From NCBI GenBank assembly GCA_945952025.1, contig CAMFGW010000007.1, positions 50,751-114,750 on the forward strand: 64,000 bases of DNA, given 5' to 3'. Shown one piece after another: positions 16,799-25,562 of the stretch; position 1 is the first letter of the stretch; the number at the start of each line of letters is the position of its first letter. Made by a program: the position numbers and the translations under genes. The notes under the pieces are model-generated. The model saw nothing but the letters and a program-made list of their open reading frames with translations. It searched no databases and was not told the origin of the DNA. Source of the stretch: an uncultured Paracoccaceae bacterium (GTDB lineage Bacteria > Pseudomonadota > Alphaproteobacteria > Rhodobacterales > Rhodobacteraceae).

Positions 16799-17637
16799 TC
16801 ACATCCGGCTCAGGATCAGCCGGTCGAAGGCCCGGTCGCCCAGCCACTTCCGCACGCCGATCATCAGCCTGGCATATTTCCCGGCGGCATAGCGGGTCCG
16901 GGGCCGGGCGGCCCTGACCGCATCGCCCACCACGTCGGCGATGACCTTGGGGTCGGTGCCGCGGCCGCGGCCGTAGCTCTGGTCCATCACGTCCGCCACG
17001 CGGTTCGCCACCGTGGCATAGGCCGTGGCATAGGCCGTGGCCCGCGACCTTTCGCGCAGGCCTTGCGAGGCCGCAGCGCCGAAGCCCGTCTCGATCTGGC
17101 CCGGCTCGATCACCACCACGCGGATGCCGAAGGGCGCCAGTTCCAGCCGCAGGCTGTCCGACCAGCCTTCGAGCGCATGTTTGGTTGCGTGATACCGGGC
17201 GCCGAGAAGCGTTAGATCTTGCCCCCCATCTAGGTGATGTTGACGATGGTGCCCTTGCGCCGGTCCCGCATCGCCGGCAGCAGCAGTTGGGTCAGGCGCG
17301 CGGGGCCGAAGACGTTGACCTCGAACTGATGGTGCGCCTCGTCGAGCGAAACGTCATCGACCGGGCCGCAAAGCCCATAGCCCGCGTTGTTCACCAGAAC
17401 CTCGACGCCGCCCGAGCGCCGGGTGATCGCCTCGACGGCGGCGACGATGTCGGCATCCTTCGAGATGTCGAGCTTCAGGGGCACCGCGCCAAGGGCGGCA
17501 AGATCGGCCATCCTGTCGGTGCTGCGCGCCGCGACATAGACCAGATAACCGTCCGCGATCAGGCGCTTGGCGATGGATTTGCCCATGCCGGACGAAGCGC
17601 CGGTGACCAGTGCGGCGGGTTGGGATGTGGCGTTCAT
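16799..17637 (-). pseudogene. SDR family oxidoreductase, nonsense codon plus frameshift
   Basis: The start ATG at 17637 has a good GGAGG 7 nt upstream. The N-terminal half is intact (TGASSGMG cofactor motif, NNAGYG). At 17230-17232 a TAG replaces the catalytic-region serine (NIT-stop-MGGKI). About 20 nt later a single-base loss shifts the frame; the shifted frame gives YHATKHALEG, the YxxxK active site, and runs to the stop at 16799. A 12-bp tandem repeat (17011-17040) adds further oddity near the C-terminus. It ends 7 nt before the AraC pseudogene. Clearly non-functional as read. Confidence 0.88.
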
Positions 17638-17788
17638 GTCAGGTCCTCCGTTTGGCTTTGCGACTGACCTAACTCGCATCTGATGCCATATCAGTGGCAG
17701 GCGGCGCCACAGATGTTGCAAAAGGCGCCAAATCGCGTCCGGGCGGGGTTCCTTGCCGCCAACGCGCCCTTAGGACGGTGGTGTGGGC

Positions 17789-18511
17789 GCAAGGCACCGG
17801 CAAGGATGCCGCCCGCCTCGACCAGGGTGCGCCCGCCGCTTTCGTTGCCCTAGCCCGCGCGCGTCCGGCCCTCGGCACAGCGTGAGGCGATGATGACGGG
17901 GATGCCTGCGGCGACGAGCCTTTCAGTTGCGGCGGCAAATCCCTTCGGCGCATTGCCACGGCCGAAGGCCGAAAGGACGATGCCCGACGCGCCGTTCGCG
18001 CCGGCCCGGTCCAGATAGCGCGGTGTCGATCCGAGGCTGAGCGCGATCAGCTCGACATCGGGGTCAAGGCGGGGGGCGGCGATCTGCGGGCGTGGCAGCG
18101 CCGGGCGGGAATAGAGGTGGACCTCGCCCCCGTCGATCTCGCCCAGTTTCCCCAAGCCGGCAGAGCGGAAGGTGTCGACGCGCGACGTATGTGTCTTGGC
18201 GACATGGCGGGCGCCGTGGATGTCGCCCTCGAAGACGATCGCGGCACCGATGCCGTCCGGCGCTCCGCTGGCCGCGAGCAGGATGGCGTCATGGATGTTG
18301 CGCGGCCCTTCGGTGTCCTGCTGTCCCGCATGGCGCTGTGCGCCGGCAAAGACCACGGGCTTGTCCGACCGCACCAGAAGCCAGGCCAGGTAAGCGCTTT
18401 CCTCCATCGTGTCGGTGCCATGGGTCACCACGACCCCGCTGACCGCCACATCGGCAAGCAGCATGTCGATGCGGCGGCAGAGCCAGTGGCGATCAGGACG
18501 ATATGTGTCAT
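17789..18511 (-). pseudogene. L-asparaginase, deleted and interrupted
   Basis: The remnant begins with ATG at 18511 (MTHIVLIATG), jumps out of frame over the segment that should hold the first catalytic threonine, and resumes as RIDMLLADVAVSG. The second active-site motif THGTDTMEES and the later KTHTSRVDTF are readable. TAG at 17850-17852 then replaces the tyrosine expected before GNESGGRTLVEAGGILAGAL. Family proteins are about 320-340 residues; here about 50-60 N-terminal residues are gone. It follows the ABC solute-binding gene by 13 nt on the same strand, so it was probably the last gene of that operon. Confidence 0.85.
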
Positions 18512-18524
18512 GGGGTTCCCAGGA

Positions 18525-19718
18525 TCAGCCGGCGCGCTGGCCGGAGCCGCGCCGTGCGGCGGCAAGTGCCACGACCTCGGTCCAGCGCCGGACAAGGTAG
18601 TTGTGTTCGTCCATGGTGGTGTTCCAGATCGCGATATGCCGCGCGCGGTCCGAGAGTGGCCCCCCCGACCGGACCGAGCCCTTCAGGATCGCCGTCTGGC
18701 CGGTCGCATCGGGCAGGTCCGAGGCCGCCGGCAGACCGTCGTACCAGTAGGCCCATTCGTCTGGCGCAAGGTGGGCGCGCACCCGGTCGGGGGCCGACAT
18801 GTAGTAGCCCTGCCGCGCCACTACGGCACCGGCATAGCCGTCCAGATACCAGTTCAGCCATTCATAGGCCCGGTCGAGCCGCGCGCCCTCCAGATGCCGC
18901 GACAGGCACATGCCGCCGTGCCAGGCGCGGTAGCCTTCCTGCGGTTGGGCCTGCCGGACCTTCACGCCCGCGGCCTTCATCTCGACCAGCGCGGGCGACC
19001 AGATCGACGCCACCTTCAGGTCGCCCCGGACAAAGCCCTCGACAGGTTCGTTCGCCCGCTGCCAGAAGCTCGCCAGATGCCCCGACTGCACCAGCCGGCG
19101 CGCATGTTCGATGAGCGCGTCGATCTCTGCGACCGTCATGTTGCCCATGTCCGCAAAGCGCATCCGCCCCGCAGACGACAGGCCAAGCGCCAGATCGAAC
19201 GAGCCGATGGCGGGCTCATCGACCAAGGCCACCCGACCGGCCCAGCGGGGGGCAAGGAGTTCGGCCCAGCTCGTCACCTCGCGGTCGACGTCGATGAGGC
19301 TCGCCTCCACCGCGAAACTGTCGAAATTGTAGAAGGTCGGCAGCATCGAGATCTTGCCCGTCGGCACCGACGACAGCGTGCCGTCCGGCTGGACATAGAG
19401 CCGCGACAAGGGCGCGTCGCCCAGCTGGGGCCGGTGGTCCTCGGCGCCCGTCAGGGTAAGGTTGCCGAGTTTGTCCCACTGCGTGATCCGCCGGGTGTCG
19501 ATGGCCTGGATGGCGCGCCGGTGCCAGACGAGGTCGAGGTTGTGGAAGCACTGGTCATAGATATCGTAGCTTTGCGGATCGACGGCCGCGCGGCGCTGGG
19601 TGTTGATGAAGTCGCATTCGATGAACTCGACCTCGAAGCCGAGGTCAGCCTCGGCCCGCGCCTTCAGAAGGTCCCAGGGCTGGAATTCGGTCGTCAGGAT
19701 GCGCAGCGGCTGGCTCAT
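18525..19718 (-). CDS. ABC transporter solute-binding protein (PotD/PotF-like)
   Basis: A 397-residue protein resembling periplasmic binding proteins of the polyamine/spermidine class: LRILTTEFQPWDLLKAR at the start, an FYNFDSFA hinge-like stretch and a C-terminal AYEWLNWYLDGYAGAV block. No signal peptide is visible at the ATG (19718), which overlaps the stop of the chimeric upstream gene by 4 nt. Either export is lost, or this subfamily differs. It appears full length and uninterrupted, unlike its neighbours. The ligand is unknown; an amine or amino acid is a guess from the linked asparaginase. Confidence 0.72.
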   Translation of the reverse strand: MSQPLRILTTEFQPWDLLKARAEADLGFEVEFIECDFINTQRRAAVDPQSYDIYDQCFHNLDLVWHRRAIQAIDTRRITQWDKLGNLTLTGAEDHRPQLGDAPLSRLYVQPDGTLSSVPTGKISMLPTFYNFDSFAVEASLIDVDREVTSWAELLAPRWAGRVALVDEPAIGSFDLALGLSSAGRMRFADMGNMTVAEIDALIEHARRLVQSGHLASFWQRANEPVEGFVRGDLKVASIWSPALVEMKAAGVKVRQAQPQEGYRAWHGGMCLSRHLEGARLDRAYEWLNWYLDGYAGAVVARQGYYMSAPDRVRAHLAPDEWAYWYDGLPAASDLPDATGQTAILKGSVRSGGPLSDRARHIAIWNTTMDEHNYLVRRWTEVVALAAARRGSGQRAG

Positions 19719-20959
19719 GCGGCGATCCTTGCCGGGATGAGCCCCATGAAGGCCGCGAACGGCCGGCGGATCAGGTCGGGGTCAAGGTTTTCAAGGATGA
19801 AGACGATGCGCGACTGGCGGGGGCCTGCGGGCCACGTCGCCATGTGCGTCGGCGCATGAACCAGATGCTGGACGCCGTGAATAGCCACCGGCCGGTATTC
19901 GCCTTCGATCACCAGAATACCCTTCACCCTGAAGATGCGGTCGCCCTGCTTGTGCAGGAGGAGCGTAAGCCACATCCCGAACATGGTCCAATCGACCGCC
20001 CCGTCGATGACCAGGGAAAAGCTGGTCACGCCCAGGGCATCGTCGTGGTGGGCGTGGTGATGGTGGTGAGGGTGGTCATGGTCAGGGCCGCACCCGGCAT
20101 CGCAGACATGGGCCGGTGTCGCGGCCCCCTGGCCGGGCCGCAGCGCAGCAAGGATACTCTCCGTCGGATCAAGGCTCGTGACGATCCCGGCCGCCGGGTT
20201 GATCCGGCCGAGGCGGGCGCTGAGCATCTCGACCGCCGCCGCTTCGGCCAGATCGGTCTTGGTCGGCACGATCCGGTCGGCGGCGGCGATCTGGCGCAGC
20301 GCCTCGGAGCGGTGGCGCAACGGATGGTCAAGGTCGACGGCATCGACCGTGGTCAGGACGCCGCCGTTGACATAATGGCTGCGCAGCACGGGATGCGCGG
20401 TCAGGGTTTGCAGCACCGGATAGGGATCGGCGAGCCCCGTGGTTTCGATCACCACGCGCGCGAAACTGACCTCGCCCCGGGCGCGCAGGCTGTGCAGGTT
20501 CAGCAGCGCCTCGGCCACCTCGCCGCGCACGGTGCTCCACCAGGCCTGGCCGACGCCCACCGTGTTCGACAGAAGCGCCATGCCAAGGCCGACCAGCACG
20601 CCCGGCACCATCATGCCGAGGATGATCGTGTAGAAGACGACGCCCGACCCCTTGAACCGTGTGCGGAAGGCCTCGGCGCTCATCACGCCTAGCACGGTCG
20701 AGACGACCGTCGTCATGAAGGCAACGAGGATCGAGCGGATCGGGCTTTCGCCGACCGGCAGCTGCGACACGCGCGAGGTTTTGGTCAGGCCTCGGGAGGT
20801 GCCGGTACCAGTAGGTCGACCAGTCGCGGATCGGGAATTGCGGGCCGCCTCGGCACTCTGGAACGACAGGATCGCCAGAATGATCATCGGTCCATAGAGG
20901 AACAGCAGGAATGCCGCCGTATAGATCGCCAATACCGGGCGCAGGACGCTGGATTGCAT
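19715..20959 (-). pseudogene. Chimera: truncated ABC permease fused in frame to a CobW-type protein
   Basis: The 414-residue frame joins two unrelated halves. Residues 1 to about 140 are a PotC-like permease (GPMIILAILSFQ, MVPGVLVGLGMALLSNTVGVG) missing its C-terminal half with the EAA loop. From about residue 142 (STVRGEVAEALLNLHSLR) it is a CobW/COG0523 metallochaperone without its P-loop and CxCC motif, but with IETTGLADP, a His-rich linker (HDHPHHHHHAHH) and the C-terminal domain. Residues about 40-56 are out of frame: the conserved FPIRDWSTYWYRHL reads in another frame, implying two compensating shifts. The junction lies near 20536. Neither activity should survive; most likely a deletion fusion. 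Confidence 0.85.
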
Positions 20960-20962
20960 GGC

Positions 20963-21874
20963 TCACATCTCGTTGCGCAGGTCGACGACAAGCAGCGCGA
21001 GTGCGATGACGGCGGAATTGATGACGGTCAGGACGACCCCGGCGACGGCGGCGAAGGCCCATTTCAGCGACCCGACCTGGCTGACGATGATGTTGCCCAG
21101 AAGGTTGACCTTGCGCCCCGACAAAGAGGCGGCGGTGGCGAACTCGCCCAGCACCATGACCGACACGAAGATCGCGCCGACGATCACGCCTGGCAGCGAC
21201 AGGGGCAGTAGGATCTTGCGGAAGATGGTCCAGAACGAGGCGCCAAGATCGCGTGCGGACTCGATCACCGACGGGTCGATCCGGCCCAGCATGAAGGTGA
21301 AAGGCTCGACCATGAACACGCAGTAGATCCGCGTCATGCCGGCCAGCACCGAGAATTCCGAGAACAGAAGGAAGGTCAGCGGCTGGTCGATGATCCAGAG
21401 CTTCATCAGGATCACGTTGATCGCGCCTTCGGTGCCAAGCATCGGGCGCCAGGCGATGACGCGGATCAGGAACGAGGTCCAGAAGGGGATCACGCAGGCG
21501 ACAAGAAGTTTGGTCTGCGGCGTCTTGTTGCGAACGAAAAGCCCGATGAAGAGGGCGACGGGATAGCCGACCAGCAGCGTCGCCACCAGGACGATGACCC
21601 AGACCCTGAGCGTGGCCCAGATCGCCGCCAGATAGGTCGGCGTGCTGAGGAACCTTTCCCAGCTTGTCGTGGTCAGGTCCGGCTTTGCCGCAAAGGTGAT
21701 CTGCGCCCAGAAGGACACATGGACCACGATGCACATCGGCAGCACCATGAAGAGAAGCATCCGCAGGATGCCCGGGCTCAGAAGCGCAAGCGCGCGGCGC
21801 TTGTCGCTCTGCCGGCGGCCCTTGGCGGGCGAGGGCGCATCAGTTGCGGCCCTGTCGGTCATCACGGCGGTCAT
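20963..21874 (-). CDS. ABC transporter permease (PotB-like)
   Basis: A 303-residue inner-membrane permease with about six transmembrane segments and the EAA-type loop ESARDLGASFWTIFRKILLP near residue 215. The start ATG at 21874 shares one base with the ATPase stop (TGATG), so it is translationally coupled; a second ATG at 21862 is possible. It appears intact, but its partner permease is truncated and the ATPase lacks a key histidine, so the transporter is unlikely to work. Confidence 0.85.
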   Translation of the reverse strand: MTAVMTDRAATDAPSPAKGRRQSDKRRALALLSPGILRMLLFMVLPMCIVVHVSFWAQITFAAKPDLTTTSWERFLSTPTYLAAIWATLRVWVIVLVATLLVGYPVALFIGLFVRNKTPQTKLLVACVIPFWTSFLIRVIAWRPMLGTEGAINVILMKLWIIDQPLTFLLFSEFSVLAGMTRIYCVFMVEPFTFMLGRIDPSVIESARDLGASFWTIFRKILLPLSLPGVIVGAIFVSVMVLGEFATAASLSGRKVNLLGNIIVSQVGSLKWAFAAVAGVVLTVINSAVIALALLVVDLRNEM

Positions 21875-22902
21875 CACGGGGCTCCGGGAAATTCGCGGGC
21901 CAGGTCCGGCGCGAAGTGAAGGTGGTAGTTGTCGCCCTCGGTCATCGCCGGCAGGCGTGGCTGGCTCAGGTGCTCGACGACCTGCACGAGGCTGTCGTCC
22001 GCGGCCCGGAAGAAGTGCAGCGCCGTCGGCCCGTTGAACTCGCCCGCCAGGTAGCGGGCGGGCAGGCTCAGGTGGCCTCGCGGCGCCCGGCCCGGCGTGG
22101 CGATGCCGATCTGTTCGAACCGCACAGCCATCTGCGGCGCGGGCACGGTGGTGTCGAGGGCGCGCGTATCGAAGATGTTCCAGGCGTTCAGGTGCCGCGC
22201 CGCATCGGCGTTGCGGGGCCGGTTGAAAAGCACGTCGGGCGGGCCGGACTGGACGATCTTGCCGTCTGACAGAACCGCCACCAGATCCCCCATGGTCAGC
22301 GCCTCGGTTTCCGAGCCGGTGACATACAGGAAGCTGATCTTCAGCCGCTCGCGGATGGCGCGCAGCTCGTCGCACATGCGGGCGCGCAGGTTGGCGTCGA
22401 GCGCGCCCAGCGGCTCGTCCAGAAGGACGCTCCTCGGCTCTGTCACCACGGTCCGCGCCAGCGCCACGCGCTGCCGCTGGCCGCCCGAAATCGCGCTGGC
22501 GGCGCGATGCCCGAAGCCGTCGAGCCCGACCAGCGCCAGCGCCGCCCGGACCCGGTCATTGACCTCGGCCGCGTTTGCGACGGGCGACACGGCCCGGTGA
22601 CGCAGGCCGAAACCGACGTTGTCGGCCACGTTCAGGTGCGGAAACAGAGCGAAGTTCTGGAAGACGAACCCGATGTCGCGCAAGTGCGGCGGCATGGCGT
22701 CGATCACCTGCCCATTCATCGCGATGGCGCCCTGATCGGGTGCCTCGAACCCGGCGATCAGCCGCAGGAGCGTCGTCTTGCCCGACCCCGAGGCGCCAAG
22801 CAGCGACACATATGTATCGTCCGGCACCGTCAGGGACAGCCCTTCAAGCGCCAGGGTATCACCGTAGCGCCGGGTCACACGGCTGAGCGGAAGCAAAAGC
22901 AC
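21874..22902 (-). CDS. ABC transporter ATP-binding protein lacking the switch histidine
   Basis: A 342-residue PotA-like ATPase. Walker A is GASGSGKTT, the Q-loop is FVFQNFALFPH, the signature is ISGGQRQRVALART, Walker B is SVLLDEP and the D-loop is GALDANL. The H-loop, normally VTHxxxEAL, reads VTGSETEALTMGD: histidine is glycine (GGC). Since that histidine is needed for ATP hydrolysis, the protein may be inactive, consistent with the broken permease. I prefer the GTG at 22902 (GGGGGG just upstream, then LLLPLSRVTRRYG); an ATG at 22974 adds an unrelated stretch. It is divergent from the GntR gene. Confidence 0.82.
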   Translation of the reverse strand: MLLLPLSRVTRRYGDTLALEGLSLTVPDDTYVSLLGASGSGKTTLLRLIAGFEAPDQGAIAMNGQVIDAMPPHLRDIGFVFQNFALFPHLNVADNVGFGLRHRAVSPVANAAEVNDRVRAALALVGLDGFGHRAASAISGGQRQRVALARTVVTEPRSVLLDEPLGALDANLRARMCDELRAIRERLKISFLYVTGSETEALTMGDLVAVLSDGKIVQSGPPDVLFNRPRNADAARHLNAWNIFDTRALDTTVPAPQMAVRFEQIGIATPGRAPRGHLSLPARYLAGEFNGPTALHFFRAADDSLVQVVEHLSQPRLPAMTEGDNYHLHFAPDLAREFPGAP

Positions 22903-23143
22903 CCCCCCGCTTTGCTGGCTGCATACAGGGATCGTTTTAGGATTCGAGCACGATGGAAAATGATCTTTGAACACGGAAAGGCGTTTTCTCTGGATCGGCG
23001 GCGCGGCTGGTGGCTAGATGGCGGCGCCGGGCCGGCGTTTGGGACGGAAACACCCGGCACCCCGCCGGTTCGGCGGGTGGTTTGGGTTCCTCTTGCCGCG
23101 TGCCGCGCCTATGGTTCGTGAACCGACATTTCTGCGATGGCAC

Positions 23144-24151
23144 ATGGACGCACATCCCGGAGATGCCGGCGAAAGCCAGATCGCGGCGTGCAGACCTGCC
23201 ACCATGTTCGAAGCCGCAGCGGCGGCCCTCAGGCGCAACCTCGAACGCGGGCTGCTCTATCCCGGCCTTGTCCTGCAGGAGAGCGGCCTGTCGGAACGGC
23301 TGGGCATGTCGCGCGCCACGGTGAAACGCGCGCTCGAGATGCTCGAGGCGGAAGGCGCGGTCAGCCGCTATTTCGGGCGCGGCTTCATGGTCGGGGGCAC
23401 GGGCGGCACGCCGAAGCGGGACGACCTTCGCCTGATCGAGCTGGACCTGAACGAAATCGACGATTCAGTCGGCAAGGCCAACTGGGAGCTGATCTACGAA
23501 GATGTCGAACAGACCCTGTCGCGCAGACTGATCTTCGGGCGCTACCGGATCAACGAAGTGCTGATGGGCGAGGAATTCAGCGTCAGCCGCACCGTCGTGC
23601 GCGACGTGCTCGGCCGCCTGCAGGAACGCGGGCTGGTGCAGAAAAGCCCCTCGTCGCGCTGGATCGTCGAACCGCTGACCTCGCAGCGCATCAAGGACAG
23701 GTTCGAGCTGCGCTCGATCCTGGAAACCGCCGCCCTGCAGCTGGCGATGTTCGACTGGGCCGCCCTGCGCGGGTTGGCCGACCAGATCGGCCGGCTCAGC
23801 CCGTCGCAGGCGCTTTCGGCGCGTGACTGGTTCGCGCTCGAGACCCGTTTCTTCGAGACGACGGTCCTTTGCACCACGAACATCGACCTGGCCCGCCACA
23901 TCTCCAGCAACCGCCGCGCGCTCGAGGCCTGCCAGTCGGCCCTCTTCTCGATGGGCCTGCCGCCGGACACCCAGTCGATCATCGAGCTGGGCGAGGTGAT
24001 TGAGCTGATCCTGTCGGACGACATCGCCGCCGCGATGGCCACACTCGCCGCCCACCTCTCCAAGGCCCGCGACCGCACCATCGCCCAGCTGAAGATCACC
24101 GCGGTCATCGAGCCGCCGACCGACACGCCGGCCTATCTGCAACCTGCGTAA
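23144..24151 (+). CDS. GntR family regulator with two winged-helix domains
   Basis: About 335 residues with two GntR-like winged helices in series: the first around LSERLGMSRATVKRALEMLE and GFMVGG, the second around FSVSRTVVRDVLGRLQERGL. An FCD-like helical effector domain follows. Tandem wHTH GntR proteins are uncommon and could bind two half-sites or loop DNA. The start is uncertain: ATG at 23111 is also in frame and neither has a clear ribosome site. It is divergent from the damaged ABC operon with about 240 bp between them, which it presumably regulates. Confidence 0.8.
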   Translation: MDAHPGDAGESQIAACRPATMFEAAAAALRRNLERGLLYPGLVLQESGLSERLGMSRATVKRALEMLEAEGAVSRYFGRGFMVGGTGGTPKRDDLRLIELDLNEIDDSVGKANWELIYEDVEQTLSRRLIFGRYRINEVLMGEEFSVSRTVVRDVLGRLQERGLVQKSPSSRWIVEPLTSQRIKDRFELRSILETAALQLAMFDWAALRGLADQIGRLSPSQALSARDWFALETRFFETTVLCTTNIDLARHISSNRRALEACQSALFSMGLPPDTQSIIELGEVIELILSDDIAAAMATLAAHLSKARDRTIAQLKITAVIEPPTDTPAYLQPA

Positions 24152-24464
24152 GGGGGGGCGGTGGTGGGGAGTGGGGCGCCGCTTTCGCCGGAAGGGCCCT
24201 TCGCCTTGCGCTGGGGGCCAATTGGCCGCCATCACCTGAGCCATGCAGCCCGGCGCCCAGAAATGAAACCTGTGCGGCTTCTTCGGCGTGACGATGGAGC
24301 CGCCCGAGCGCGTCTATGCGCATCAACATCCCGACCGTCAAGAAATGGCGGTGCGCTCCATGGATTCGAAGGCTAGGTGGGCTGGAAGACGGGGTTTCTG
24401 GGTCATTTCTGGGGGCCGCTACAAAGCCAACGCTCAAGAATGGCCGCTAAGTCCTTGATTTTAT
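24152..24464 (+). other. Gap between GntR gene and tRNA-Arg, nothing recognised
   Basis: 313 bp with short frames only. No ribosome site, terminator or integrase remnant was seen, although it abuts the 3' end of a tRNA gene, the usual place for integration. I see nothing to annotate. Confidence 0.4.
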
Positions 24465-24541
24465 TGGCGCACCCGACAGGATTCGAACCTGTGACCTCTG
24501 CCTTCGGAGGGCAGCACTCTATCCAGCTGAGCTACGGGTGC
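24465..24541 (-). tRNA. tRNA-Arg (anticodon CCG)
   Basis: On the minus strand the 77-nt gene folds as a cloverleaf: acceptor arms GCACCCG/CGGGTGC, D-loop AGCTGGATAGA, anticodon arm CTGCC-CTCCGAA-GGCAG with anticodon CCG, and T-arm CAGGTTCGAATCCTG. CCA is encoded (24465-24467). It reads CGG arginine codons, frequent in this GC-rich DNA. Confidence 0.96.
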
Positions 24542-24600
24542 GTGCTGCGCGGTCTATAGCGTGGACGGCGGGGCCTTTCAACCGGGCATCTGCCGAAACG

Positions 24601-24622
24601 AAAAGGGCGCCCGAAGGCGCCC
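24601..24622 (-). terminator. Terminator after the M15-like peptidase gene
   Basis: On the minus strand GGGCGCC-TTCG-GGCGCCC is followed by TTTTCG. It lies 22 nt beyond the stop codon at 24645 and separates that gene from the tRNA. Confidence 0.75.
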
Positions 24623-24644
24623 CGGCTTGACCGGCGACGAAGGG

Positions 24645-25214
24645 TCAGCCGTTCCAGGTGCGGACCGGGCCGCAATCCATGTGGACGAAGTTCGAGTGGC
24701 TGTAGCGGCCGACGCCGCCGGCCTCGCAGGCCATCGCGGCGCTGTAGATCTGGCTGACCGAGCGCGAGCGCAGGCGCACGTCGGCGGCGCGGGCCTCGAT
24801 GTGCATCGACTTGCGGGCGACGCCGGGGGTGTTCTCGCGCAGCATGGCGTTCGTGGCCTTGGTGCGGTAGCCCGACAAAAGCATGAAGGGTTCGTCGATG
24901 TCCAGAAGCCGGTGGGCGGCGGCGGCGATGTCGACCGTGCGGGGGTCCATCGCCTTGATCTCGTCCTGGCGCCAGTCACGCATGAAGTAGCTGACTTCGT
25001 TCAGCGCCTCGGGAATATATTGGCCTTCGATCCAGTAGATCGTGTCGATGCTCTCACCGGTTCGGCCGGAATACATGCGGATGCGACGCACATCGCCCGC
25101 GCCCTTCAGAAAACCGAACACATTTGCATAGGTCGGCGCGGCGGTCAGCGTGGTGGCGGCGAAAACGCCCAACAGCCCACGCCGCGAGAGTCCCGAGGAA
25201 GCGGATTCGCTCAT
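24645..25214 (-). CDS. DUF882/YcbK-like M15 murein endopeptidase, Tat-exported
   Basis: A 189-residue protein with a twin-arginine signal (GLSRRGLLGVFAATTLTAA) and a DUF882 (peptidase M15) domain. Likely zinc ligands are His in KSMHIEARAAD, the aspartate that follows, and His in FVHMDCGP. E. coli YcbK/MepK cleaves peptidoglycan cross-links, so this is probably a periplasmic murein hydrolase. It is divergent from an L,D-transpeptidase gene, whose 3-3 cross-links MepK is known to cut: a sensible maker/cutter pair. Confidence 0.88.
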   Translation of the reverse strand: MSESASSGLSRRGLLGVFAATTLTAAPTYANVFGFLKGAGDVRRIRMYSGRTGESIDTIYWIEGQYIPEALNEVSYFMRDWRQDEIKAMDPRTVDIAAAAHRLLDIDEPFMLLSGYRTKATNAMLRENTPGVARKSMHIEARAADVRLRSRSVSQIYSAAMACEAGGVGRYSHSNFVHMDCGPVRTWNG

Positions 25215-25562
25215 CTGGTTTTGTTTCCTGTCCCATGAGGGCGCGCCGCATTTTTGTTGGTCTTGGGCGACTTATCCCCAACTGGGTTCGTGTATGGCAC
25301 ACAACGATTCTCGCGCCAACTAGGGAATTGTTGCCCCTCACGGGCGTGAAACGGTTTCGGCAGAAATTTGCCACGCCCGCACCGGGCGCGCGGCTCCGTC
25401 GGCGGCGGACAGGAAACGGACAGGAAACGGACCGGGGGTCGTGGCGGAAATGCCCCAGACCGCAAGATTTTGCGTGTGATGATCCGGGTGGCATGGACAG
25501 GGGCGCGCGAATCCCCGGATGGTGCGGCCAATTGTCCTTGCAAGACTTTTTCCGAGGAAACG
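25215..25562. other. Divergent intergenic region between the murein peptidase and L,D-transpeptidase genes
   Basis: 348 bp that must hold the promoters of both divergent genes. Part of it is less GC-rich than the surroundings (around 25235-25330). A short near-direct repeat, GGAAACGGACAGGAAACGGA, lies near 25411-25430. No gene or RNA recognised. Confidence 0.4.

Noticed and set aside
24152..24541. Integration site at tRNA-Arg
   Set aside because: No integrase, no duplicated tRNA end and no foreign block next to it.
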